Origin: Actinomadura sp. K4S16 | Lineage (GTDB): Bacteria; Actinomycetota; Actinomycetes; Streptosporangiales; Streptosporangiaceae | Direction: 5' to 3' | Assembly: GCF_008327685.1 (NCBI RefSeq) | Contig: NZ_BDDE01000011.1 | Span: 854,950-918,949, forward strand | DNA length: 64,000 nucleotides | Shown: in pieces, positions 43,150 to 53,968 of the stretch | Layout: the number at the start of each line of letters is the position of its first letter | Numbering within the stretch: position 1 is the stretch's first letter | Notes under the pieces: model-generated | Seen by the model: the letters and a program-made list of their open reading frames with translations, nothing else | Databases searched by the model: none | What the model was told of the DNA's origin: nothing | Program-made: the position numbers and the translations under genes

Positions 43150-44714
43150 TGCCCGACGTCCGGCTGGGCACCGGCCCCGGACGCTGGATCCTGCTGGCGA
43201 CGGTGCTCGGGTCGAGCGTGGCGATGCTCGACGCCACCGTCGTGAACGTGGCGCTGCCGAGGCTGGCCCGCGACCTGAACGCCGACATGGCGGGCCTGCA
43301 GTGGACGGTGAACGCCTACACGCTCACGCTCGCGGGGTTCATCCTGCTCGGCGGCTCCCTCGGGGACCGGTTCGGGCGCCGCCGGGTCTTCCTCGTCGGC
43401 GTGGTGTGGTTCGCGGTCGCCTCGGTGCTGTGCGGCGCGGCGCCGGACATCGGGACGCTGATCGTGGCGCGGGCGCTGCAGGGCGTGGGCGGGGCGCTGC
43501 TCACCCCCGGTTCGCTGGCGATCATCCAGGCGTCGTTCACGGCCGACGACCGCCCGCGCGCGGTCGGCGCCTGGTCGGGCCTCGCCGGCGTCGCGGGCGC
43601 GGTCGGCCCGTTCGTGGGCGGCTGGCTGGTCGAGGCGGCGGGATGGCGGTGGGTGTTCCTGCTGAACGTGCCGCTCGCCGCGGTCGTGGTGCTGGTCGCG
43701 GTCCGGCACGTCCCGGAGAGCGTCGACCCGGAGGCCCGCGGGCGCTTCGACGTGCTCGGCGCGGCCCTGGCGGCGCTGGCCCTGGCGGGGACGACGTACG
43801 CGCTGACCGAGGCGCCGGGCGGGGGCGCGCCCCCGCCGGTCATCGCCACCGCCGCGATCGCGGGGCTGGCCGCGGCCGTCGCGTTCGTGCTGGTCGAACG
43901 GCTGCGCGGCGGGCGGCGGCTGCCGGCCGGGCGGACGCGCCGGGAGGCGCCCCAGCCGATGCTGCCGCTGGACGTGTTCGCCTCGCGGCAGTTCTCGGCC
44001 GTCAACGTCGTCACGTTCATCATGTACGGCGGGATGGGCGTGCTGTTCTTCCTGTTCGTGCTGAACCTCCAGGTCGTCGGCGGGTTCTCGCCCATCGCGG
44101 CCGGGACGGCGCTGCTGCCGGTCACAGTGCTGATGCTGCTGCTGTCCGCACGCGCGGGCGCCCTCGCGCAGAAGATCGGCCCGCGGCTGCCGATGACCGC
44201 GGGGCTGCTGGTGGCGGCCCTCGGGATGCTCCTGGTGGGCCGGATCGGCGCGGGCGCCTCCTACGTCCGGGACGTCCTGCCGGCCGTGGTGGTGTTCGGG
44301 CTGGGCCTGGCGGCGGTGGTCGCGCCGCTCACCGCCACCGTCCTCGCCACCGCCGACGTCCGCCACGCGGGCGTGGCCAGCGGCGTCAACAACGCCGTGG
44401 CGCGGGCCGCCGGGCTGCTCGCGGTGGCGGCGATCCCGCCGCTGACGGGGCTGACGGGCGACGCCTACACCAACCCGGTCACCTTCTCGCACGGGTTCCG
44501 GCTGGCAATGATCACGTGCGCCGCGCTCCTGGCGGCCGGAGCGGTGCTGTCCTTCCTCACGGTCGGCGGCGACGCCCTGCGGACGCCGTCCGGCGAACCG
44601 GTCGAGCCGGAATGCCCGCGCCAGTGCGGGGTCGGCGCGCCGCAGTTGCAGCCCGAGCCGGAGACCGTCCCGGCCGAGCGCGCCGGCGGGGCGGCCCCCG
44701 AGACCAGGACCTGA
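43149..44714 (+). CDS. MFS drug/metabolite exporter (DHA2, 14-helix)
   Basis: Proton-driven exporter. ATG at 43149 overlaps the zinc-finger stop. 521 residues with about 14 hydrophobic segments. LDATVVNVALPRLARDL (motif D1) and GSLGDRFGRRRVF (motif A) mark the DHA2/EmrB-QacA group, with GVGGALLTPGSLAIIQ as motif C-like segment. A Pro/Glu-rich cytoplasmic tail follows the last helix. Probable efflux of toxic compounds; substrate not evident. Confidence 0.92.
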   Translation: MPDVRLGTGPGRWILLATVLGSSVAMLDATVVNVALPRLARDLNADMAGLQWTVNAYTLTLAGFILLGGSLGDRFGRRRVFLVGVVWFAVASVLCGAAPDIGTLIVARALQGVGGALLTPGSLAIIQASFTADDRPRAVGAWSGLAGVAGAVGPFVGGWLVEAAGWRWVFLLNVPLAAVVVLVAVRHVPESVDPEARGRFDVLGAALAALALAGTTYALTEAPGGGAPPPVIATAAIAGLAAAVAFVLVERLRGGRRLPAGRTRREAPQPMLPLDVFASRQFSAVNVVTFIMYGGMGVLFFLFVLNLQVVGGFSPIAAGTALLPVTVLMLLLSARAGALAQKIGPRLPMTAGLLVAALGMLLVGRIGAGASYVRDVLPAVVVFGLGLAAVVAPLTATVLATADVRHAGVASGVNNAVARAAGLLAVAAIPPLTGLTGDAYTNPVTFSHGFRLAMITCAALLAAGAVLSFLTVGGDALRTPSGEPVEPECPRQCGVGAPQLQPEPETVPAERAGGAAPETRT

Positions 44715-44795
44715 CCGCCGCACCGGTCCGCTGATTCCCGGTCCGGATCCGGCTATGTCCAGGACCGGAGCGGTTCGTTGGCATACGGTCGGTGC

Positions 44796-45674
44796 ATGAA
44801 TCTGCGGCAGCTGCGCTATGTCGTGGCGACCGCCGACCACGGCACGATGACGTCGGCGGCCCAAGCCCTCTACGTGGCCCAGCCCGCGCTGTCGCGGGCC
44901 GTCCGCGAGCTGGAGCGCGAGCTCGGCCTGGAGCTGTTCGCGCGGTCCGGCCGGGGCGTCGTCCTCACCCCCGCCGGCGAGCAGGTCGTCCGGCAGGCCA
45001 GGGTCGCGCTGGGCGCCGTCGACGCGATCGAGGGGCTGGCCGTCAACCGGGCCGACGGGCGCGGCGCGGAGCTGCGGATCGCGGTCACCGCGTCGCTGGA
45101 GCCGGAGCTGACCGGGGGCCTCATCCCGCGCTTCGCCCGGAACCAGCCGGCCGTGCGGGTCCGGGTGGTCCGCTGCGCGGACCGCGACCAGATCGCGGCG
45201 GCGCTGCGGACGGGCCGCGCCGACCTGGCGCTGACCGACCTGCCCGTCCCCGGCGACATGACCGCGCACCCGTTCGAGCAGCGCGAGGTGGTGCTGATCT
45301 CCCCGCCCGCGCTGAAGGTCCGCGAGCCGGTGCCGCCGGCCGCGCTGGACGGCATGCGGCTCGTGCTGCCCGCCCGCGGCGGAGCCCGCCGGGCCGAGAT
45401 CGACACGATGCTGCGGCGGATCGGCGCGCGGCCGGTCGCCGCGGTGGAGTCGGACGAGCGCGGCGCCTGGCTCGGCTGGGTCCGCGCCGGAAGGGGCTCC
45501 TTACTCTGGTACCGGAACCAGATCGACGACACCGAAGGGGTGACGGTCCGGTCGTTCATGCCGCCGCTCACCCGCATGATCGGGCTCGTGCACGCGCACC
45601 GCCGGCTGCCTCCCGCCGCCCGCGACTTCCTCGCCTTCGCCAAGGAGGCGCCCCGCGACCACCCCGCCCGCTGA
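44796..45674 (+). CDS. LysR-family transcriptional regulator
   Basis: 292 residues. Helix-turn-helix (MNLRQLRYVVATADHGTMTSAAQALYVAQPALSRAVRELE) and effector domain (LRIAVTASLEPELTGGLIPRFARN, RADLALTDLP). No clear ribosome binding site; TACGGT lies 6 bp before the ATG, so a leaderless mRNA is possible. Same strand as the MFS exporter and the antiporter. Target unknown. Confidence 0.9.
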   Translation: MNLRQLRYVVATADHGTMTSAAQALYVAQPALSRAVRELERELGLELFARSGRGVVLTPAGEQVVRQARVALGAVDAIEGLAVNRADGRGAELRIAVTASLEPELTGGLIPRFARNQPAVRVRVVRCADRDQIAAALRTGRADLALTDLPVPGDMTAHPFEQREVVLISPPALKVREPVPPAALDGMRLVLPARGGARRAEIDTMLRRIGARPVAAVESDERGAWLGWVRAGRGSLLWYRNQIDDTEGVTVRSFMPPLTRMIGLVHAHRRLPPAARDFLAFAKEAPRDHPAR

Positions 45675-45748
45675 CCGCTCCACCGACCGCTCCCCCCGCC
45701 CCTCCGGCCGGAGCCCGCCGCCCGGCGCCGGACCGGCCCGGACATGCC

Positions 45749-47356
45749 ATGATTCGGCGGGTGGATACGACGCACGCGCTCTGGCTGCTGGCCGTACCGG
45801 TCAGCGCCCTGATGGTGGCCGCGGGGGCCCGGCGGATCGGGCTCTCGGCACCGCTGGTCCTGGTGATCGCCGGACTCGGCCTCTCCTTCGTCCCGGGCGT
45901 TCCGGAGTTCGAACTCGACCCGGAGTTCGTCCTGTTCGTGTTCCTGCCGCCGCTGCTGTTCTCGGCGGCCTGGAACAGCTCGTTCACGAACATGCGCGAG
46001 AACGTCTGGTCCATCGGCCTGCTGTCGGTCGGCCTCGTGCTGTTCACCACGTTCGCCGTTGGGTACGCGGCGTCGCTGCTCGTCCCCGACCTGCCGCTGG
46101 CGGCGGCGTTCGTGCTCGGCGCGATCGTGGCGCCGCCGGACGCGGTCGCGGCGGTGAGCATCGCGCAGCGCCTCGGCCTGCCCCGGCGGACGGTGACCGT
46201 CCTGGTGGGCGAGAGCCTGTTCAACGACGCGACGGCGCTGACCGCGTTCCGGGTGGCGCTGATCGCGGCGACGGGCGCCGGGTTCACGCTCGCGGAGGGC
46301 GTCGGGCGCTTCCTGTTCGCCGCCGTCGTGGGCGCGGCGGTCGGGCTGCTGCTCGGGCCGCCGCTGCACTGGCTGCGGACCCGGCTGAACGACCCGCTGG
46401 TGGAGAACGGCGTCGCGCTGGTGGCGCCGTTCGCCGGCTACCTCCTCGCCGAGAGCGTGCACGCCTCCGGGGTGATCGCCGTGGTGGTCAGCGGGCTGTA
46501 CCTCGGCAACCGGGAGACCCAGTCCGCGGCGGTGACCAGGCTGATCGGGCACTCGTTCTGGAAGGTCATGGTCTTCGTCCTGGAGTCGGTGGTCTTCCTG
46601 CTGATCGGCCTCCAGCTTCCGCCGGTCGTCAACGCGCTGTCCGGGCGGAGCTGGCAGCAGCTGGCCTGGTGGGCGATCGCGGTGTTCGCCGTCACGGTCG
46701 CGGCCCGGTTCGCGTGGGTGTTCCCCGCCTCGCAGATCCCGCGGCTGCTGTCGCGGCGGGAGCGGGAGCTGCCGAACCTGGGCTGGCGCGGCCTGGTCGT
46801 GATCTCGTGGGCGGGGATGCGGGGGGTGGTCTCGCTCGCCGCCGCGTTCGCCGTCCCGTTCCTGATCTCGGGCGGCAGGCCGTTCCCCGGACGCGACCTG
46901 ATCCTCTTCCTGACGTTCACGACCGTCCTCGGGACGCTGCTGGTGCAGGGGCTGACGTTCCCGGCGCTGATCCGCGCGCTCCGGATCGGCGGGGGCCGGG
47001 AGCGCTACGCCGACACCGTCGCCCTCGCGGGCGCCCAGCACGCGGCCGCGCAGGCCGCCCTGGAGCGCCTGGAGGAGCTGAACGCCGAGGAGCGGCTCGA
47101 CCCGTCGGTGGTGGAGCGGCTCCGCCGGCTCGCCGAGCACCGGCAGCTGCGCGCCTGGGAGCGGCTCGGGGGCGGGACGGGCCCGGAGGGCGAGGAGGTG
47201 CCGACGGCCACGTACCGGCGGCTGCGGCGGGAGATGCTGATGGCCGAGCGCCGGGTCTTCGTCCGGATGCGGGACGAGCGCCGCATCGACGACGAGGTGC
47301 TGGCCAGCGTCATGTGGGAGCTGGACCTGGAGGAGGTCGCGCTCAGCCGCGACTAG
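45749..47356 (+). CDS. CPA1 Na+/H+ antiporter
   Basis: 535 residues with 12 or so membrane helices (45749 to about residue 405) and a cytoplasmic tail with charged helices. Family marks: FVFLPPLLFSAAWNSS, IVAPPDAVAAVSIAQRL (ion-site Asp), VGESLFNDATAL, and SWAGMRGVVSLAAAFAVP. Uses the proton gradient to extrude Na+. Intact paralogue of the pseudogene at 39369. Confidence 0.93.
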   Translation: MIRRVDTTHALWLLAVPVSALMVAAGARRIGLSAPLVLVIAGLGLSFVPGVPEFELDPEFVLFVFLPPLLFSAAWNSSFTNMRENVWSIGLLSVGLVLFTTFAVGYAASLLVPDLPLAAAFVLGAIVAPPDAVAAVSIAQRLGLPRRTVTVLVGESLFNDATALTAFRVALIAATGAGFTLAEGVGRFLFAAVVGAAVGLLLGPPLHWLRTRLNDPLVENGVALVAPFAGYLLAESVHASGVIAVVVSGLYLGNRETQSAAVTRLIGHSFWKVMVFVLESVVFLLIGLQLPPVVNALSGRSWQQLAWWAIAVFAVTVAARFAWVFPASQIPRLLSRRERELPNLGWRGLVVISWAGMRGVVSLAAAFAVPFLISGGRPFPGRDLILFLTFTTVLGTLLVQGLTFPALIRALRIGGGRERYADTVALAGAQHAAAQAALERLEELNAEERLDPSVVERLRRLAEHRQLRAWERLGGGTGPEGEEVPTATYRRLRREMLMAERRVFVRMRDERRIDDEVLASVMWELDLEEVALSRD

Positions 47357-47375
47357 CGGGAGCGGGACGCTGCCC

Positions 47376-47398
47376 CGGCCACGGTCGCGCCGTGGCCG
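47376..47398. terminator. Bidirectional terminator between antiporter and Lrp gene
   Basis: CGGCCACGG and CCGTGGCCG form a perfect 9-bp stem with a TCGCG loop, midway between two convergent genes. Confidence 0.7.
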
Positions 47399-47413
47399 AG
47401 GCGCCGGTTCCGG

Positions 47414-48346
47414 TCAGACCGCCCCGTTGAGGGGCTGCTCGGGCAGCTGGACGGCGTAGGACTCCTTCACCACGTCGAGGTGGTGCCAGGACTCCCGCAC
47501 CGTCACCCCGGACACCGACCGGATGGCGTCGAACACCGCCACCAGCTCAGCCCGGGAGGCCGCTTCGACCTGCCCGACGATGTCGTAGCGGCCGAAGCCG
47601 GTCGCCAGGTAGCGGACGCCGTCCTGGGCGGCGACCGCCTCGGCGACCTTGCGCAGCCCGCCCGTCACCACCAGCCCGAACCCGCCGAGCTCGGCGGCGC
47701 CGAGCGCCAGCGGGTCGGCCAGCCCGGTCACCTGGATGACGCCCGTGCGCATGAGCCTGACCACCCGGGCCCGGGTGGCGGCCTGCGAGAGGCCGATCAC
47801 GTGCGCGAGCCGGGTGTAGGGCGCGCGCCCGTCGCGCTGCAGCTCGTGCAGCAGCCGCCAGTCGATGTCGTCGAGTGTGACCTCGCCGAGCTCGCGCACC
47901 ACCGCGTGCGTGTCGCGCACGGTGGCCACCGACCGGAACACCTCGGCCGCGCGCACGCCGGCGACGGACCTGATGTGGTCCACCTCGGCGGCGAGCGCGG
48001 CGTCGTCGCGGGTGCGCACCTGCGCGACCAGGTCGTACGGGCCCGCGGTCAGCGCGGTGAAGCTGACGGCGGTGCGCTCGGCGACGCTCTCGGCCACCTC
48101 CCTCGCCGACCCGTCCACGGTGACCGACACGTGTCCGATCGCCTCCGCGCCGACGACGGCGGCGTGCACGATGCCGACGACGCGGACGACCTGGGTTTCG
48201 AGAAGGTGCTGCACCCGTGCCCGCACCGCCGTGCGGGAAAGCCCGACGCGATCGGCCAGCGCCTGGAACGTCGCCCGGCCATCCCGCTGGAGCTCGCGGA
48301 CGAGCACGGCGTCGACCGCATCCAGCACGGCTCTCCTCCTCGACAT
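47414..48346 (-). CDS. Double-length Lrp/AsnC-family regulator
   Basis: 310 residues, twice the usual size. Two consecutive Lrp units: helix-turn-helix 1 (ADRVGLSRTAVRARVQHLLETQVV) with sensor 1, and helix-turn-helix 2 (AHVIGLSQAATRARVVRLMRTGVI) with sensor 2 (FGRYDIVGQVEAASRAELV). Both sensors are of the RAM type, which binds amino acids. Such fused forms work as pseudo-dimers. Upstream is an inverted repeat with 40-bp spacing, probably its own operator. No transporter or enzyme gene stands next to it. Confidence 0.9.
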   Translation of the reverse strand: MSRRRAVLDAVDAVLVRELQRDGRATFQALADRVGLSRTAVRARVQHLLETQVVRVVGIVHAAVVGAEAIGHVSVTVDGSAREVAESVAERTAVSFTALTAGPYDLVAQVRTRDDAALAAEVDHIRSVAGVRAAEVFRSVATVRDTHAVVRELGEVTLDDIDWRLLHELQRDGRAPYTRLAHVIGLSQAATRARVVRLMRTGVIQVTGLADPLALGAAELGGFGLVVTGGLRKVAEAVAAQDGVRYLATGFGRYDIVGQVEAASRAELVAVFDAIRSVSGVTVRESWHHLDVVKESYAVQLPEQPLNGAV

Positions 48347-50484
<2,138 letters not shown>

Positions 50485-50622
50485 AGGGCGCCTCCTCCGG
50501 GCCGCAGGGCGGTCCCGCATTTCGCGACACGCCGCCGCCTTCGCACCCCGATCAGCCCTCCGACCTGCACGCTCTTACGTCAGGAACGGAGTGGGGGTCT
50601 CCGTCCCTGGAGGGGGCGCAGC

Positions 50623-51279
50623 ATGTTCGACGGCGGGCCGATCGGGGCCGGGGCACGGCCGCTGCCGGAGGACCCGCCGCGCCCCGCGGCGCGCGAGCGC
50701 CGGGCGCGGGAGGAGGCGCTTCGGGAACTGGCCGAGGCGCTGCTGATCGCCGCGGTGTCCCCGGCGCTGCCGGGCATCGCGCACCTGCGGGCCGGGCGCG
50801 TCCGGTCCGGGGCGGCGCTGCTGACGTTCCAGGCGGTGGCGCTGACGGCGGCGGCCGCCGCCGCCGGGCACGGCCGGCCGCTGCTCTCGCAGGCGGCGGC
50901 GCGGCCCGGGTGGCTGGTGGCGCTGACGGCCGGCTGCGTGGCCGTCGCGGCGCTGTGGGCGGGGCTGATCGTCCACTCCTACGCCGTCCTGCTCCCGGAC
51001 GGGCTGACGCCGCTGTGGCGGCTCGCGGGCGGCACCACGGTGTCGGTCCTGTGCCTGCTGGTGATCGTCCCGCCGCTGACGGCCGCCCACGCGGTGGCGC
51101 CCTGCCCGCTCGGTGACCGCCGCCCGCCCGGAGATCATCGGCCGCACCTTGATCATCCGTCCGGCCCCCGGACGGCGGCGGATTTCACTATCCTGTCCAT
51201 CTGCAACAAAGGCCACATCCGCTCGCATGCGATCGACTCTTACGCAACCTTTGCCCGGTTCGACGCGTCAATAATGTGA
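50623..51279 (+). CDS. Truncated LCP-like membrane head (possible remnant)
   Basis: 218 residues with a good ribosome binding site (GGAGGGGGCGCAGC-ATG). Four hydrophobic segments between about 40 and 160 parallel the N-terminal membrane head of the LCP gene next door: ALPGIAHLRAGRVRSGAALL against VWGVAHFVTGRRIAGGLLL, and LWAGLIVHSYAVLLP against LWILVVVRSYLLLRP. The catalytic LCP domain is absent. After VAPCPLGDRRPPGDH the frame runs into Arg/His/Pro filler up to a chance stop. Either a decayed duplicate or a short free membrane head. Confidence 0.6.
   Translation: MFDGGPIGAGARPLPEDPPRPAARERRAREEALRELAEALLIAAVSPALPGIAHLRAGRVRSGAALLTFQAVALTAAAAAAGHGRPLLSQAAARPGWLVALTAGCVAVAALWAGLIVHSYAVLLPDGLTPLWRLAGGTTVSVLCLLVIVPPLTAAHAVAPCPLGDRRPPGDHRPHLDHPSGPRTAADFTILSICNKGHIRSHAIDSYATFARFDASIM
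51250..51277 (+). promoter_or_regulatory. Possible promoter of the LCP gene
   Basis: TTTGCC (51250-51255), 16-bp spacer, TAATGT (51272-51277), located in one of the few AT-rich stretches and 42 bp before the LCP start. Confidence 0.35.
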
Positions 51280-51319
51280 GCCGAGGCTTAATTCACCGTG
51301 GGTGGGAATCGGAGCGTAC

Positions 51320-52786
51320 ATGGGTCGGTCGCCGAGTGGGCGTGCCCCGGACAGGGACGATGAGGGTACCTCCGGCGGAGCCGGGGGTCTCCCCCGCGCG
51401 CTGGCGCTGACGCTCGCGTCCGCCCTGGTCTGGGGTGTCGCGCACTTCGTCACGGGACGCCGGATCGCCGGCGGGCTGCTGCTCGCCCTGTACGCCGCGA
51501 TGCTCGCCGCGCTGGCGGGCGCCGCCACCGTGTACCGCTCCGACCTGGTCCACTACGCCGTCCAGCCCGCGGTGCTGCAGCGGGCCTCCGCCGCGATCGT
51601 CGCGCTCGGCCTGCTGTGGATCCTCGTCGTCGTCCGCTCCTACCTGCTGCTGCGCCCGGCGCGGCTCGCCGCGGGCGCCCGCACGCTCGGCGCGGCGGCC
51701 GTCGCGGTGATGTGCTTCGCCGTCGCGGTGCCGGTGGCGTGGTCGGCGCACAGCACCTACGTGTACCGGGACGCGCTGACCAGCATCTTCCGCACCGGCA
51801 GCGAGAACGGCAAGCCCGTCGACACCGAGGACCCCTTCAACGGGCAGTCCCGCGTCAACATCCTGCTGCTCGGCGGCGACTCCGCCGCCGACCGCACCGG
51901 CGTGCGCACCGACAGCGTGACCCTCGCCAGCGTCGACACCAAGACGGGCGACACGGTGCTGCTGAGCCTGCCGCGCAACCTGGAGAAGTTCCCGATGCCG
52001 CCCGGCCCGGCCCGCGACCGGTTCCCCTACGGCTTCACCGGCGACGGCCCGCAGAACCCGGGCCTGCTGAACGAGGTCTACGAGTACGCCGAGAACCACC
52101 CCGACGTGGTGCCCGGCGTCGCCAAGAACCGCCGCGGCCCCGAGCTGCTGAAGGCCACCGTGGCCGGCATCCTCGGCCTGCGCGTCGACTACTACATCCT
52201 CGTCGACATGTTCGGCTTCGCCGACATCGTCGACGCCATGGGCGGCGTCAAGCTCAAGATCACCGAGCCGATCCCGTACGGGCTGCAGGGCGGCGTCCTG
52301 CAGCCCGGATACCGGACGCTGAAGGGCAAGGAGGCCCTCTGGTACGGGCGGTCCCGCACCAACAGCAGCGACTACGTCCGGATGAGCCGGCAGAAGTGCC
52401 TGATGCGGGCGATCGCCGAGCAGGCCGACCCGCAGACGGTGCTCACCAGCTTCGACAAGCTCGCCGCGGCGGCCAAGCGGACGCTGTCGACCGACATCCC
52501 GCAGGAGCTGCTGCCCGCGCTGATGAAGCTGTCGAACCGGGTCAAGAACGGCGCGCAGATCAGGAGCCTGCAGTTCGTCCCGCCGCTGATCTTCTCCGGC
52601 AACCCGGACTTCCACAAGATCCGCGAGCTGGCGGCCGACGCCGTCAACAGCGACCCCCGGCAGGTCGGCGCCAAGCCGAGCGGCTCGCCGTCCGCCTCGC
52701 CCAGCGCGTCGCCGGACGAGCCGGACGGCGGCGAGTCGCCCAAGCCGAGCTCCAAGCCGGTGTCGCTGGAGAGCAGCTGCCCCTGA
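51320..52786 (+). CDS. LytR-CpsA-Psr (LCP) family protein
   Basis: Transfers wall glycans (teichoic acid-like or arabinogalactan-like polymers) from a lipid carrier to peptidoglycan. ATG at 51320 with CGGAG 5 nt ahead. 488 residues: four N-terminal hydrophobic segments (about 28-155), then the LCP domain beginning VNILLLGGDSAADRTGVRTDSVTLASVD. Its Asp and Arg residues bind pyrophosphate. SLPRNLEKFPMP and FGFADIVDAMGGVKLKI follow, then GKEALWYGRSRTNSSDYVRMSRQKCLM. The C-terminal tail is Ser/Pro-rich with repeats GSPSASPSASP. The four-helix head is unusual; most LCP proteins have one helix. Confidence 0.92.
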   Translation: MGRSPSGRAPDRDDEGTSGGAGGLPRALALTLASALVWGVAHFVTGRRIAGGLLLALYAAMLAALAGAATVYRSDLVHYAVQPAVLQRASAAIVALGLLWILVVVRSYLLLRPARLAAGARTLGAAAVAVMCFAVAVPVAWSAHSTYVYRDALTSIFRTGSENGKPVDTEDPFNGQSRVNILLLGGDSAADRTGVRTDSVTLASVDTKTGDTVLLSLPRNLEKFPMPPGPARDRFPYGFTGDGPQNPGLLNEVYEYAENHPDVVPGVAKNRRGPELLKATVAGILGLRVDYYILVDMFGFADIVDAMGGVKLKITEPIPYGLQGGVLQPGYRTLKGKEALWYGRSRTNSSDYVRMSRQKCLMRAIAEQADPQTVLTSFDKLAAAAKRTLSTDIPQELLPALMKLSNRVKNGAQIRSLQFVPPLIFSGNPDFHKIRELAADAVNSDPRQVGAKPSGSPSASPSASPDEPDGGESPKPSSKPVSLESSCP

Positions 52787-52909
52787 CCGGTCGGCCCGGC
52801 CCGCTGCCCGCGCCGCCGCGGCGGCGGTCCTGACCCGCGTGGTTTGTCCTTCCTGGTCCGGGGAGGGGGGATCATTGAGGAAGAACCCCTACTTCGAAGG
52901 ACTGGTGCG

Positions 52910-53968
52910 GTGCCTCGGATCCACGGCTGCGACGCCTTCCGCGTGCGGATGCCGCGCGGGCGGCGGCCGGAGAGCGTCCTCGTCCGCCTCTCCGGCGGCG
53001 GCGCCGTCGGCTGGGGCGAGATGGCCGTCCCGGCCGGGGACGCGGACTCCGGCGCGGCGTGGGCGGACATCGAGACGCGGATGGGGCCGGCCCTCATCGG
53101 GCTCGACTGGGACCGTCCCGAGGACGTGTCCGCCGCCGCCGACCTCGGCGCGCGCGAGGCCGCGGCGGCCGTCGACACGGCCTGCTGGGACCTGTGGTGC
53201 CGGATGCGGGGGCTGCCGCTCGCGCACGCGCTCGGCGGCACCCGCACCTCCATCGTGACGGGCGCGCGGATCTCCCCCGAGCCGGCGCTCGACACGGTCA
53301 CCGCGCGCGTCAACAAGGCCGTTGGAGCGGGCCACACCCGGGTCACGCTGGACATCAGGCCAGGGTGGGACATCGAGCCCGTCCGCGCGGTCCGGCAGGC
53401 GTACCCGGCGCTGGCGCTCGTCGCGGACGCCGGCCACGCCTACACCGAGTCGCCCGAGCACCTGGCCGTCCTGGAGGCGCTGGACGCCTACGGCCTGGCG
53501 GCGATCGAGCGCCCGTTCCCGGCGGGCGACCTGGCCGCGCACGCCCGGCTCCAGTTGCGGGTCGGCAGCGCCGTGGCGCCGGACGTGGGAGACCTGGAGA
53601 CCCTCGACGCGGCCCTGGCGCTGGAGGCGGGCCGGGCCCTGCACCTGCGGCTCGACCGGCTCGGCGGGCTCACCGCGGCCCGCAGCGCCCACGACCTCGC
53701 GTACGCGGCGGGCTGGGACGTGTGGTGCAGCGGCTGCGGCGCGTTCGGCATCGGGCAGGCGGCCGCGGTCGCGCTCGCGGCGCTGCCGGGGTGCACGCTG
53801 CCCAGCGACGTGTCCGACCCGGCCGGAGGGCCGGTGTTCGTGACGCCGCCGGTGCGTTCGTCCGGCGGCGTCGTCGGGGTCCCGCTCACGCAGCCGGGGC
53901 TCGGCCACGAGGTCGACGAGGCGCGCATCGAGCGGCTGGCGACCCGCCGCATGCGCCTGTCGACGTGA
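52910..53968 (+). CDS. Enolase-superfamily protein (NAAAR/OSBS-like) without catalytic lysines
   Basis: 352 residues from GTG at 52910, with GAAGGA 8 nt ahead. Clear homology to N-acylamino acid racemase/o-succinylbenzoate synthase. VTLDIRPGWDIEPVRAVR aligns to IKLKIxPGWDVEPVRAVR, and LVADAGHAYT, AIERPF and APDVGD hold the three metal ligands Asp, Glu, Asp. But the catalytic KxK is TLD here, and the second catalytic Lys (NIKPGRVGG) is Arg (HLRLDRLGG). The metal site may therefore persist while racemase chemistry should not. Overlaps the kinase start (GTGA). Function unknown. Confidence 0.85.
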   Translation: MPRIHGCDAFRVRMPRGRRPESVLVRLSGGGAVGWGEMAVPAGDADSGAAWADIETRMGPALIGLDWDRPEDVSAAADLGAREAAAAVDTACWDLWCRMRGLPLAHALGGTRTSIVTGARISPEPALDTVTARVNKAVGAGHTRVTLDIRPGWDIEPVRAVRQAYPALALVADAGHAYTESPEHLAVLEALDAYGLAAIERPFPAGDLAAHARLQLRVGSAVAPDVGDLETLDAALALEAGRALHLRLDRLGGLTAARSAHDLAYAAGWDVWCSGCGAFGIGQAAAVALAALPGCTLPSDVSDPAGGPVFVTPPVRSSGGVVGVPLTQPGLGHEVDEARIERLATRRMRLST

